DNA of 64,000 bases from Vesta saturnalis (GCA_036346205.1 JARFJB010001495.1:2271001-2335000), one strand, 5' to 3'; positions 46,604-59,003 are shown, numbered from the stretch's first letter. Translations and numbers: made by a program. Notes: generated from the letters alone by a model not told the origin.

Positions 46604-48902
46604 AGTGATGCAAAAGTTCCGCAACCCCTTCGTAATTTTAAATCTGTTACACGCATTAACTGTTACGAAGTTATATTGGGAAAATTCTGCACCTTTTAAG
46701 GGTGAGAATGAATTCTTCCCTTTTTTTGGTTAGGGGGTGGGGGCTTGCAAGTCAAATATTTTAAATAGCAACTCCTATTGAGTAATACGTCATTTTAAAT
46801 CCCTCGTTAAGACGAGAATATTGGTATAAAGTAAACCCCTCTCCGATGCCTCAAACCAAAATGGCGGAGCCAAGAAGTTCAGATTTTTCCATTTTTCTAC
46901 GTGTTGGATTTTATGCATCAGTTCGATGGAGTATACTTTTTAAGATGCAAAAACATTGCAAAAATTTTTTAATCTACTTTAATTATAAGTTAGAAAAAAA
47001 TAATTTGCACTATTTTTGTTTCAATTTCTAAAACCTAATTATTATTTAAATCATCACAAATTATAGAAATAAAAAAATTAATTAAATTAGTAAATCATTA
47101 CATTTATTATTTAAGTTAAATTAGAATTCAACGTTTTTAGACTGTAGTATTTAAAATACTTAGTCATTTACGAAAGTTCAATGCAGTAAATGTTCAAATT
47201 GGTGTCCTACAATTGCTTGAAAGTGTGCCAGTCGATTATAAAATGAAGAAACTGCGTTGTTCAATGCTTCTATTGTAACATTTCGGGCAACTTCTCGTAT
47301 TTTATTTTTCAAATAATCAACATTTGGATATTTCGCTTGGTAGACAATATTTTTGATGTAGCCCCATAAAAAATAGTCTAATGTCTGGTGATCTTGCGGG
47401 CCGTTTCATTTCGCCCCTTCGACCAATCCATCGTCTCGGAAAATTTGCATTTAAGACCAAATGCGCTTGCTGAAACCATACATTCTGAAAGTTGTGGCCA
47501 AATACGTTTTAAATTTCTGAGATAATTTGGTCTTGAAGTATAGCTGCATATTTTTCTGAATTTAAATTCCCATTTATAAAAATTGGGCTTATAACTCGCT
47601 GACGAACGATGCCCATCCAAACATTAACCTTTACAGGATACTGTGTTGTGATTGCATCATTTACGACTCATAACAGTGAAATTCATCAGAAATTGATTTA
47701 TTTCTAATTATGATCTAGTTTACATCATAATTTCTAACCATTTTAATATGAAATGATCCTCATAAGTTCGTGCAAATTGATTCTTAGTTTAAAAATTATG
47801 ATACCTTGTTAAAATTTAGAATCATAATTTGCACTGAACATGCCCATTCTTTGATGAAAATGGGATCCTAATAAATTCCGTGATAAATGTCTAAACTTTT
47901 CTAAGTAGGTTTTGGAGTTATCGTGCTCTTTTAAAATTCCTAATGAACAGAATTGACTCACAGATACGTGCTACTTTAAATTGTAACGCGATTAGAAAGG
48001 AGGATTTTAACTAAATCGTAACCCATTGTACACTATGTCTACAAGCTTATCATTAAAGTTGTTATTTTGGGTCATGTTACTGGATGTCATTTTTATAATA
48101 TGCATATAAAGCAGTATCTCAAAATACGGATATTTGAAATTGTAACAATTAGGAAATTCTATTTGCTCTTTACAACTGTAAACAAACGATTGTACACTAT
48201 TTAGTCTCCGATTTAAAAAACATCTCACTCAATTAAGTACTGTTTATTTAATTAACAAATGTTCACTGAGATTTCATTGTTTCATAATTAGACAATTTTA
48301 TAATTTAACTTATAATTGAACATCATGTTGATGAAACACGAACTATTTAAAGTCTAATTTGAAAATGCTAAGTCGAAATAATGATTCTAATTTACTTTAA
48401 TTGACATTAATAAACAAAGATTTATCATTTAATTGATTTTTATTTCTCATCATTTTGAAAATGAATTTCAAATCAAATAGGTTAAGATAGTTTTAGGTAT
48501 TTAAATTAAAAATTGTGCAGAGTTATTTTTTTCTAAATTATAAGTAATGTAGATTAAAAAAATTTTGCAATATTTTTGCATCTCATAATGAACACCATCG
48601 AATTGATGTAAAATACAAACGTAGAAAAATGGAAAAATGTAAATTTCTGGGCTGCGCCATTTTGGACTGTGGTATCGGAGAGGGATGTACTTTACACCAA
48701 TTTTCTCTCTAAACTAGAACTTTAAAATGAGCTATCACTGAATAGGGGTTGCTATTTAAATTTTTTAACCAAAAAAGGGTAGAATTCATTCATACCCCTA
48801 AAAAGTGCGAATTTTCCCAATATAACTGTACTGAGAGTTTGGAGTCAATACGTGTAACAGGGATAACATTACGAGGGGGTTTTGGAACTTTTGCATCACT
48901 GT
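46604..48902. mobile_element. Tc1/mariner with about 395-bp inverted arms
   Basis: The left arm (46604-47000) and right arm (48510-48902) are inverted copies starting (C)AGTGATGCAAAAGTTCC and sharing GTGTAAC, TATA(T/A)TGGGAAAA, AAATGAGCTAT-like blocks, CCATTTT..ACGT and TTTGCAATATTTTTGCATCT. TA follows the right end. A transposase C-terminal half lies at 47180-47640 on the minus strand. About 850 bp (47650-48500) of unrelated sequence replaces the 5' half of the gene. Confidence 0.85.
47180..47640 (-). pseudogene. Mariner transposase C-terminal half
   Basis: Minus-strand frames give KVNVWMGIVRQRVISPIFIN, WFQQ directly followed by AHLVLNANFPRRWIGRRGE, then PARSPDHQTLDYFLWGYIKN and NVTIEALNNAVSSFYNRLAH, ending with GHQFEHLL. 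The segment carrying the second catalytic Asp (QQDGAPAH) has been deleted, while the third (TLD) remains. Frameshifts separate the pieces. Enzymatically dead. Confidence 0.85.
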
Positions 48903-51411
48903 ACATGTATGTATTTTATAGTCCAATATTGCGGATTAACTTCTCTAATCACTTCACCGCCGATTTTTTCTGGAATGTACCAAAATTTTAGCAACCAATT
49001 CGTATATATGACTTTTTAAACTTTGAAAAAACGGGCTCCTATTTTGTACGTGTGATTTTTTGCAAAAAATGGCCATTTTCGTTGTATTGCCACATTGAGT
49101 CGTTTTAAGCAAATGAAACCAAAACTCACGTCATTTCTTTGTTTTTTTTATAAATTTTCCAGATATTTTTATGAATTTCAAATCGAATAAGAGGGTTCAG
49201 ATTACAGTCATAGTTCTATATTTTTTGAAACACCAATTTTTTTTTACTTTCTTAATGTAAAACTACTACCTACCAAAGAAAATAATTATTACAATCTTAT
49301 GACAACTACTTACTATTAGTATTAATTTTTTAATATTATTAATAGTATTATCAACCTTTTAAAGTTCAATATCAAAAGTAAAGTTAAGGTTTCAATTGTC
49401 GAACATATTAAATTCGTGCCACTTAGGGTACTTGTATGTCCACGTTTTTTTTGTTCAATATTTATAAACTAACTTAAAAAATCTTTCATCTTCAAAATGA
49501 CTGCTACGTTCGTCGTTTCTACTTTTTGTTATTCACTAATAACGGTTACAATGGTCCTTAGTATGAATGCGTTAAGATGTTTGTTCCTATACTAAACACC
49601 TGACATTAAATTAAACAATGTTTTTAATATTTTCTTTTTGATATGCTCGCACCTCCCTACTAGTGTTATGAGTCCCACCTATAGAGGAGGGGGGGCCCAG
49701 AGTTTAAGAACAGCAAATGATAAATGAAAGCATGGTACACAACAATGGTGTAACTATTTAATAAGAATTTTAGAAATCAAGAAAAACCTAGGCTTACAAA
49801 TGATGTAAGAGCTTGTATCGTAAATCCACTTTTTGTAACCACTTGCTATCTTCAGAGATTTACTCTATGTGCTACATCGGTTACCGACTTAAGTAATTAA
49901 TTTCAAAAAGACGATCCGCCTGCGCATAATTGAAGAGCGAATACTTTATTTACTTTATTAATTTACCGATTTTGCCCGTATAGTAAAATTGCAGTATTTT
50001 GTAACCCCGCCTGATTGTTTATTGCGTTTTGCTGTAAAATGCATAACATACAAGTGAAATCAGTCACGTGGAGTTGAAAACTGTCTCAGATTCTTTTTTT
50101 GAATTTTATGTAGAAATTATAATGTCTTCTATCGTATTAAATTATTGAACATTTAGATGTATTCGAGCATAAATTTTGGAGACCCAGTTTTATGAACGGG
50201 GTATAGATTTTTCGGTTGTTTATTTGTAAATAAATTGGAGTTTTTTTAAATCACGATTAGATTCCACGCGTTGACAATTGCATATTAGTAAAATGAATTT
50301 TATATGGGAGTTTGTAAATAATGGTTAATCCTATTTGTAAGTAATTGTTAATTATAGTTTAGGTAAGTTAAAATTACGTCATTGGAAATGATTACTTTGT
50401 AATTAAAATTACTTCTGGAAACGTAGCTTGCAGATTTAAAATATTGGCGAAAAATATTTAAAACGTTGTCGGGGGGTTATGTTGATAAATTTAATTTAAG
50501 AAGACAAAGATTGTGGTTTTTATAATACGTTGGTTTAGAGTCGATTTTCTAAAGCTTTTAGGCGACGAAAACAGATCATATTACAATATCTTTCTTGAAG
50601 CACCGTGACAGTACAGATAGTGCTGGTGGCGTAATTTTTTCAACTCGGTTCCCGAAATTCATCTCGTTTTTACCGAGCTTACGATTTGAAGATATGGTTT
50701 TTTATTATTGGTGAAGTGAAACGTTTTCCCGTTCACCCTTTTGGGGATTTCGAAGAATATTCAGCCACCCGATGGCATTTTAGTGTTGTGTATCGATAGT
50801 CAGTAGTGACATTTATACGGGTCCATCGAAGAGGAATTAGTGCTATTCCTCATTTTTGGATTATAATCGCGTTTTTGCGGATTCTTAGATTGCAAATTCA
50901 ATATAATGAGTTGATATCACGAAGTCCACTCGTGTTCACAGCTGTTATGATAAATGGAAGAAATTGCAGTAAATAAATGTTTGCTTTAATAAAATTAGTG
51001 TATATAAAGGACAAAGAACGTTTTGTAAGTAAATTAATGTGTAGATATATTACACCAGAAGATAGACATTTAATCAGCTGATTCTGGCTTAAATATGTCT
51101 CTAAATTTGCGTTAATATAATTAGAAAATGTATACGGTTCGTTGAAAGTTAACGAATGTGAGTTGCTATATGGGAAGCAGCGCCTGGGATATCGAGAAGA
51201 GTTGGCTTCCACCGATCTAGTACCTAGAGGGTCAATCTTACGGGAAATACCTACCGCTGTACAACATGTTAAACAAGTGTTATTTTATCAAAGCTTTCTA
51301 ATATTAACTGATATCATATGAAAAATGTAAAAAAGAAAATCCGAATTTTTCCGCTTCAAAACCATAATGTGTAATACAAGGTCAAATTCGTAATAAAAAA
51401 TACTATCGAAT
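48903..51411. other. Unassigned AT-rich sequence
   Basis: About 2.5 kb without a recognisable gene or terminal repeat. Features seen: a homopolymeric GGGGGGG run near 49690, and a minus-strand 104-codon frame at 50898-51212 without known motifs. Some of it may be very old transposon sequence. Confidence 0.5.
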
Positions 51412-51510
51412 ACAGGGTGTTTCGTTGGTTGCAGAGATATAAAAAAATAAAGTCGATCATCATTTCTCGGAGACGAAACGTCTAATAAAAAATTTGAAAA
51501 CGCCATCTAA
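51412..51510. mobile_element. Possible lone mariner end
   Basis: TA-CAGGGTGTTTCGTTGG near 51414 has the form of the mariner termini seen throughout the window (CAGGGTGT-Y-C). No matching inverted end was found nearby. A solo end or a deleted element is possible. Confidence 0.35.
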
Positions 51511-51696
51511 TAGAATTCAAAAAGTGACAATGAAAAAGTACCTATAGTTTTTAAAAATCTTTTAGAATAAATGAAGGAATTACGAAAACAGAAAAACCCA
51601 ACAATTGCATTTTATTTTAAATTTCGGAAACGAAAAACAATAATAAACTTTAAAAATTATTATTATTTTTATTATTAAATACATAAATAAAAAGTT

Positions 51697-51770
51697 TACC
51701 TAGAGTAGGATTTGAACCTACGACCTGTACTTTGCTAGGGTACCGCGCTAACCAATTGCGCTATCGAGAT
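51697..51770 (-). tRNA. tRNA-like gene, anticodon AGC
   Basis: The minus strand folds into a complete cloverleaf: acceptor ATCTCGA/TCTAGGT (one mismatch, one G-T pair), D arm GCGC/GCGC with loop AATTGGTTA, anticodon arm GTACC-CTAGCAA-AGTAC (four pairs plus a C-A mismatch), 5-nt variable loop, and T arm GTAGG-TTCAAAT-CCTAC. Loop positions 34-36 read AGC (alanine). TTTTT follows a few bases after the 3' end, as a Pol III terminator would. Against a working tRNA-Ala: no G3-U70 pair and two stem mismatches. It may be a pseudogene or a SINE head. Confidence 0.6.
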
Positions 51771-51994
51771 TCAAGCCCCAATCGATGTAAATTTTGTCTT
51801 TATGTATGTAGAACTGATGTAAATTCTAATAATAAAATAATGAACTTTTGAAAACTACATGTGAACATGCCCTAAATTATACGACTTTTCTCTAATTTAA
51901 CCGCCTTCGTATCTCTTACCGTTTTCAAGATCCCCATGCTGTTCATCCTTATCTTGGGTACGTTGTATACAGTTTATGCAATTTCAGAATTATG

Positions 51995-54496
51995 CAGGGT
52001 CCTGCATCTTAGCTCCCGTCTTCTACTACATCTACATAATATATATATATATTAGAAAAATATTAAAATGGAGCAATAAAATGCTTGGCTAGACAGCTCA
52101 TTTTAAAAATATTTTCATAACTATAGGGTGGCCTATAAGTCTATGGCAACACCCTATATATTATTCCACATTTAAATTGTCCTCGCTTTGCACATTACCA
52201 CAACCAAATGTCAGCTCTTTATGCCGAGTGATTTCAAAGATATGACAATTTCTTTGTCTAAATGGACATACATATGTTGATCCCTCTGTATCTTTCAAGA
52301 ACAAATGAAATTACATATTATTTGTCGTAGGATATTTTATGTATATGGTCTATTTTATTTTTACACAGACGGCTACACGAAATATCGGAAGTTGTATACA
52401 TTATGGTCCAAAACATAATCGTAGATTTTCTCGAAATTTTCAAATGGAACACCCTATATTTTTCATCGGCATAGGATAACTTATTTGCTACTCTATCAAT
52501 TTTATTAAGCATTCCCTATACCCAAACACATAATTCTAAAAAAATTTACCATGGAAAAAAAACTGCGTGGTAACTGTCAAATAAGTAAACATTAACGTTA
52601 CAGTTTACGTATCAACTATAAGTTTTATATATTGTTAGTTACGTGTTGCTCAATATTATTACTTACATGCGTTACAACTATTTTTAAGCGGTAATTACTC
52701 ATTTAAGTGGTTTCTGTTGATAAAAGAGCTTCTCGTGATGAAGTACCAGAAAGATGAGCTCGTAGATATGATTTTGATACTAGGGGAATGCCAAAGAAAC
52801 TCTTTTCTGGCAAGTCGAGTTTATCCAGAGCGTTATCCCGAAGGAAGATATCCAGATAAGCGAAGCCTGGAAAAATGATCACAAAGATTTATACAAACGG
52901 GACATGTAGCTCATACAAAACCAGTTAAGAGTAGACCCGTTCGAAGTGAATGTGAATTGAATTGTGTGTTATGTTATCTGTTACCGAAAATCCTTCAGTT
53001 AGTCAAAAAGAAATTAGTTCTGCTGTAGGTGTTAGTGAACAAAGCGTTTAAGGGATTTTGAAGGATACCCGCTTTCATGCGTATCATATCCAGTTTCATC
53101 AACAACTATTTGGTATGGATTTGGAGCGACGTGTCGTATTTTGCAATTGGGATCAACTATCAAATTGATATGACTTACAACTTTTTGGATAAGGTGTTGT
53201 TCTCGGATGAAGCCACATTCGACAAAAATGGATTAGTCAATCGTCATAACATCAACTACCATCCAGATCAGAATCCGAGGATTTTCAGGCAGGTTGACTA
53301 TCAACACAAACGGCCAATAAATCTTTGGTTATTGGACCTGACTTTTTTAACCTACATTTGAATGGAGTTATCTATCTTAATTTTTTGCAAAATCTATGTG
53401 TAAATTTGCCAATAACTGTGAGGAATGAAATGTGGCTACAACACGATTATTCCGTTCATGTAAGGGATCATCTCAATGCATTCTTTACAAATTGTTGGAT
53501 TGGCAGAGGAGGACCGTGTAACTGGCCACCCCGATCCCCCGATTTAACTAAACTGGATTTCTTTTTGTGGGGATATGTTAAGGAAATCGTTTACCAAGAC
53601 CCGCCAACTACACAAGAACAACGAAGAATAAGTTTGAGAGTATTACGCCCGTAAGAAAACCGAAGAGATATCGAACATACATTTTATTTAAAAAATTTTG
53701 AAATGCTAAATTGATATCAAAAACTTTATTTATACATACGTTTGCTATGTGTAATAACAGATTTTGATGAATATCTCTGAAACTTTGAATCATATCAGTA
53801 TAATTACAAATATAAAAGATGTTCGGTACTTTATTCCACACCCAATAGGAATAAAATATACCCTTTAAAAGATATAACTTTATGCCTAATTTTGATTAAT
53901 AACGGGTAGTTTCGAATACAGACGAATTTAACTAAAAAACGAGTGGGTTTGGGTAGAGGGAATGATTAATAAAATTGATAGAAGCAAATAAGCTATCACA
54001 TGCGGGTGAAAAATATAGGGTGTTCTATTTGAAAATTTCGAGAGAATCTACGATTGCCATTTTGGACCATACTGTATGCGACTTCCGATATTTCGTGTAG
54101 TCATCTGTTAAAAATAAAATAAACCATATATATATAAAATATCCTACTACAAATAATAATTAATTTCGTTTGTTCTAGTAAGATACAGAGTGATCAACAC
54201 ATGTCCATTCAGACAAAGAAATTGTCATACCTTTGAAAGCACTCGATGTAAGATGCTGAAATTTGGTTGAGGTAATGTACTAAGCGGGGAGAATTCAAAT
54301 ATGGAATAATATATAGGGTGTTCCATTAAAAAATATATAAGTTTGTGTTGTCATCGACTTATGGGCCACCCTGTATTTGTGAAAATTTTTTTAAAATGTG
54401 TTGTCTAGCAAGCATTTTATTGCTCCATTTTAATATTTTCTGTAATATAAATCATTTGGATGTAGTAGAAAACGGGAGCTAAGATGCAGGACCCTG
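51995..54496. mobile_element. Tc1/mariner with about 520-bp arms and four concentric terminal motifs
   Basis: Outer ends CAGGGTCCTGCATCTTAGCT (51995) and its inverse ending at 54496 with TA following. The arms are inverted copies to about 52512 and 53940. Within them, further mariner-type ends lie at mirrored positions: (T/C)AGGGTGGCC (52124 and 54376), ACACCCTATATATT (about 52150 and 54310) and GGAACACCCTATATTTTT (about 52447 and 54015). A transposase gene on the plus strand fills the centre. Confidence 0.9.
52738..53654 (+). pseudogene. Mariner transposase, nearly full length, all three catalytic Asp present
   Basis: From the ATG at 52738: KYQKDELVDMILILGECQRN and ASRVYPERYPEGRYPDKRSL (DUF4817 helix-turn-helix), a stop, ILKDTRFHAYHIQFHQQLFG, then KVLFSDEATFDKNGLVNRHN (first Asp), VIGPDFFNLHLNGVIYLNFL, WLQHDYSVHVRDHLN (second Asp, with a few residues lost after it) and RSPDLTKLDFFLWGYVKEIV (third Asp). 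The frame is broken by at least three stops or frameshifts. It is the most complete mariner enzyme in the window after the one at 58 kb. Confidence 0.9.
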
Positions 54497-54498
54497 TA

Positions 54499-55714
54499 CA
54501 CATACGAGAGTAAAGTTTTAATACAGTAAGGGTGAAATAATATAGTACTAAATACAAAACTATTTAGGACTGATAAACCAAAAGTGCCTATTTTCAACCT
54601 TGTAATAATGTTCCTATTTCTTCTAAATCTCAAAAAGCTTAAAAGTAAATTGGCACAAATACATGTTTAAATCAATTCTTACTAACAGAAAATAAATTCC
54701 GTCTCAGAAAAACATACAATAGAAAAATCAAGATGGACACTTCACCGTATTCCTTTAAATAAATACAATCATTTTCTAAATTGAGGGCGTGTGACTAAAA
54801 ATCTGAAAATAATTCTATAAAAGAAGACACATTTCTCGTTTTTCTTGTCACGTAACATAGTATTGAAGTTATGAGATTACAGTTTCGCGTGCTTTTAGCA
54901 GATTTCGGAGGTTAGCTTGATATCAGATCAAATTAATTTTATTTAGTTTTGTCCCTTTTCAAATTTATCCGGAAATCATTTGCTTTAAAATAGAAAACTT
55001 GTATCTATAGGTTTTATCAGTACGAAGTTTAGATTACATTTAGATCGCACAATTTTGCGTGTCAAAGAAATAAAGGACGAGAAAGGAAAATGCACTTCCA
55101 TTAGAGCTTTTAATACTACCGTGGTTAGCCTGACCGCTTCTAAGGGGGAGTACGGAAATAGAGGAAATCAAGTCATGTTTCCTTTCAAATATTTATTTTT
55201 ACACTTGAAAAAGATATTTTTGATTAAATTGATATTATGGTTAGTTTTGTTAACTATACTCGAAGCTATAATCAGTTATTTTTTTATTTTTCAATGGTCT
55301 TCATCGGGTGTTGGTAGTAAACAGTCAATGTACTTGTTTTTATTAACGTTAATAACCAATCGTTAACATCATAATTGGATTGTTTCCTATGAGACATTAT
55401 TGGCAGGAGGTACTTTCTCCTAATACATTCACTATGCAAATACATACTTCATATATTCAGTAACTAGTTAATGGTTAAAATAGTGATCTATTTAATAGTA
55501 ATGTGGCCCAATTATTTTATTAATTTTATGTTTTCGGTTAAAATACAGTTTTATATACTGAAATATGTTGCAAAGGTAACACTAGATAATATCAGAAAAG
55601 CATGCTGGTATTAGACGGTTCTCACTAATCTCAAATGTGATTATATGTCAATTTGTAATTTGTAATTTAACACTGGCCACATTTAATTGAAATGCGGATC
55701 ACTGTATAATAATA
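54499..55714. other. Unassigned; one 103-codon frame
   Basis: A plus-strand frame at 55055-55366 has a charged N-terminus (Lys/Glu-rich, CTSIRAFNTT) followed by a hydrophobic stretch (LIKLILWLVLLTILEAIISY), so it would encode a small membrane protein if real. No homologue is known to me and there is no promoter evidence. The rest is AT-rich without features. Confidence 0.3.
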
Positions 55715-55975
55715 CAGGGTTCTCGTAAACGCTTGGCCCCCACGTGATCAATTTTAAAATTTGCGCTTTAAATATGTTTGCTCTAGGTTGGAAGTTGTTA
55801 ATAGGTCAAAAAAAAATTACTAAATCGTAATATTTAGTTTAATAACCTCGTATTTACGTTACTTCTGTTTACTGTCTTTTCGAATTTCCTCTACATTTAA
55901 TGTGATCTAAGTTTTTTTTTTAAGATGAATTGTCATTTATATTAATTTGAATTTGTGTAGTGATACTGTACAACA

Positions 55976-56485
55976 CTAGTGTTCTCATCAGAACAAGATG
56001 CCTTTATTTTAATGGCATATTTCCGCAGGGGCAACCGAAACTGTGATAGAACTTGGAGATATTCGTTGCAATCCTGCATTGAGCAGTTTTCAGAGGCTTT
56101 TCCCGAAGTTAATATCGAATATAATGTATTTAAAAACATAAGTCACGTCTTATTACACGGTATGAAAACAAGCACTCATTTGCAAAGGCAAGTCAACAGA
56201 CAGGCCGACTGTTTTGACATCCAACAAAGAATGCAACAAACTCCTAATAAATCGATTCCACAACGATCCGCTCAAACAGGTACGATTAAAATACTGCGTT
56301 TATGTAACCAGAAATATGAACATAATTTTTTTACAAGTTTGTTCACAAAGCTTTAAAAAATACGTTACGTATGCATCGTACAAAATTTCTTCTGTACAAA
56401 AATAACATGCATCCGACTATAATCTTCGAGTGCAATATTATCAATGGTTCAACGAACGTTTAAACAACAATAATTTATTGTTATT
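55976..56485 (+). pseudogene. Mariner transposase 5' half, left-arm copy
   Basis: Open for 125 codons from 55979 (MFSSEQDAFILMAYF, SLQSCIEQFSEAFPEVNIEY, IQQRMQQTPNKSIPQRSAQT). It then continues in broken form to the codons for WFNERLNNNNLL near 56480, where it runs straight into the minisatellite. It is the inverted copy of the first part of the gene on the right arm and has no catalytic residues. Confidence 0.85.
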
Positions 56486-57880
56486 TCACAAAAGGTGCAC
56501 CACCATTTTGTATTTAGAAAATCCAGAATAGAATGTATCGTTTATTGCTATTTTACAAAAGGTGCTCAACATGACCATCATTATATTTAAAAAATCAAGA
56601 ATAGAATGGATTATTTATTGTTATTTTATAAAAGGTGCTCAAAATGACCACCATTGTATTTAGAAAATCAAGAATAGAATGTATTTTCATTGTTATTTTA
56701 CAAAAGTGCTCAGAACGACCACCATTGTATTTAGAAAATTCAGAATAGAATGTATCGTTTATTACTATTTTACAAAAGGTGTTCAAAATGACCACCATTG
56801 TATTTAAAAAATCAAGAATAGAATGTATTATTTATTGTTATTTTACAAAAGGTGCTCAAAATGACCACCAGTGTATTTAAAAAATCAAGAATAGAATGTA
56901 TTATTTATTGTTATTTTACAAAAGGCGCTCAAGATGACCACCATTGTATTTAAACAATCACGAATAGAATATATTATTTATTGTTATTTCACAAAAGGTG
57001 CTCAAAATGACAACAACTGTATTTAGAAAATCAAGAATAGAATGTATTATTTATTGTTATTTTACAATGCTCAAAATGACCACAATTGTATTTAGAAAAT
57101 CAAGAATAGAATGTATCGTTATTGCTATTTTACAAAAGGTGCTCAAAATGACCACCATTGTATTTAAAAAATCAAGGATAGAATGTATTTTTCATTGTTA
57201 TTTACAAAAGGTGCTCAAAATGACCACCATCGTATTAAAAAAATCAAGAATAGAATGTATTATTTATTGTTATTTTACAAAAGGTGCTCAAAATGACCAC
57301 CATTGTAATTAAAAAATCAAGAATAGAATGTATTATTTATTGTTATTTTACAAAAGGCGCTCAAAATGACCACAATTGTATTTAGAAAATCAAGAATAGA
57401 ATGTATCGTTTATTGCTATTTTACAAAAGGTGCTCAAAATGACCACCATTGTATTAAAAAATGAAGAATAGAATGTATTTTCATTGTTATTTTACAAAAG
57501 GTCCTCGAAATGACCACCATTGTATTTAAGAAATCAAGAATAGAATGTATTATTTATTGTTATTTTACAAAAGGTGCTCAAAATGACCACCATTGTATTT
57601 AAAAAATCAAGAATAGAATGTATTATTTATTGTTATTTTACAAAAGAGGCTCACAATGACCACAATTGTATTTAGAAAATCAAGAATAGAATGTATTATT
57701 TATTGTTACTTTACAAAAGGTGCTCAAAATGACCACCATTGTACTTAAAAAATCATGAATAGAGTGTATTATTTATTGTTATTTTACAAACGGTGCTCAA
57801 AATGACCACCATTGTATTTAGAAAATCAAGAGTAGAATGTATTATTTATTGTTATTTTAGAAAAGGTGCTCAAAATGACC
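56475..57880. repeat. 73-bp minisatellite, about 19 copies, derived from the transposase 3' end
   Basis: The repeating unit contains TATTGTTATTTTACAAAAGG, TGCTCAAAATGACCACCATT and GTATTTAGAAAATCAAGAAT. Nineteen TAGAATGTA landmarks occur at 72-74-bp spacing from 56527 to 57833. The part TGCTCAAAATGACCACCATT is the complement of the last transposase codons (NGGHFEHLF-stop). The last unit flows directly into the gene at 57857, so the array grew from the gene's own end. Open frames across the array (56998-57312 and others) are by-products. Confidence 0.95.
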
Positions 57881-59003
57881 ACCATTCATTTCTAGGCACA
57901 AATTAATTCTTCGCTTCATATTTTCAAATACACGTTCAAGTTCAATTGGAGTTATATTATTTATTTCATGTTGTATTGCTCCTTCCAATTCTTCGAAAGT
58001 ATGTAGTCGATTTTTAAATATATTAGTTTCAATTCGTAGAAACAGAAAAAAATCTAAGGGCGTGATGTCAGGACTTCTTGGAACCCACAAACCTGTACCA
58101 ATTATTCCACCGCTATAAAATTGTTCCAGATACCTAATCGTTTCATTAGCGGTACGTGCAGTTGCTCCATATTGCTGGAAAAAACCTAGTTGTTGCTCAT
58201 GGTCATGTAAATTTCCTTCAACAGCTTGACGCAGAATTTCACTACATCGTTCTCCATTTACAGTTTCATAAAAGAAAATAGGTCTAATTATCCTCCTTCT
58301 TGACATAGCCACTCAAATGCCAACTTTTTGGGGATGTAGAGGTGTTTCGATGTAAATGTGTGTATTTTCTGCTGCCCAACTTTTGTAATTTTGGCTGATC
58401 ACATAATCCGATAAATGTATCCATGCTTCGTCTGAATAAAATGTTAAGTCTAACAAATTATTGTTGTTTAAACGTTCGTGGAACCATTGACAATAGTGCA
58501 CTCGAAGATTAGAGTCGGATCCGTGTAATTGTTGTACAGAAGGAATTTGGTAAGGATGCATATGTAACGACTTTTTTAAAACTTTGTGGCAAGTAGCAAT
58601 GGACAAACCTGTAAAAAAATTATGTTCATATTTCTGGTTACATAAACGCAGTAGATTTTGATCGTGCCTGTTTGAGCGGATAGTTGTGGAATAGATTTTT
58701 TAGGACTTTGTTGCATTCTTTATTGAATGTCATTAATAACTTCGTCGTTAACAACTTCTTCGGTTAAAATAGTCGGCCTGTCTGTTGACCTTCCTTTGCA
58801 AACACAGTGCTTGTTTTGATACCGTGTAATAAGACATGACTTATGTTTTTTAAATACATCATATTCGATCTTAACATCGGAAAAAGCCTCTGAAAACTGG
58901 TCAATGCAGGACTACAACGAATAGCTTCAAGTTCCATCAGGGTTTTGGGTGCCACTGCGGAAATGTGCCATTAAAATAAAAGCATCTTGTTCTGATGAGA
59001 AAA
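57857..59003 (-). pseudogene. Mariner transposase, almost complete, second Asp changed to Tyr
   Basis: The minus strand starts near 59003 (FSSEQDAFILMAHFRSGTQN); the first third has frameshifts. From 58606 it is open through SIATCHKVLKKSLHMHPYQI, YCQWFHERLNNNNLLDLTFY, YSDEAWIHLSDY (first Asp) and HPQKVGI. A TGA stands where Trp belongs, and it continues in the same frame to 57857: FFQQYGATARTANETIRYL (QQD changed to QQY), PRSPDITPLDFFLFL (third Asp present) and NGGHFEHLF. One nonsense codon and one catalytic substitution disable the C-terminal 250 codons. Confidence 0.9.

Noticed and set aside
56998..57312. 104-codon frame with an internal 24-residue repeat
   Set aside because: It is a translation of the 73-bp minisatellite; the unit length near a multiple of three keeps it open for a while.
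56475..57880. CRISPR-like regular repeat array
   Set aside because: The repeats are contiguous, 73 bp, without unique spacers, and derive from a transposase gene in a eukaryotic context.
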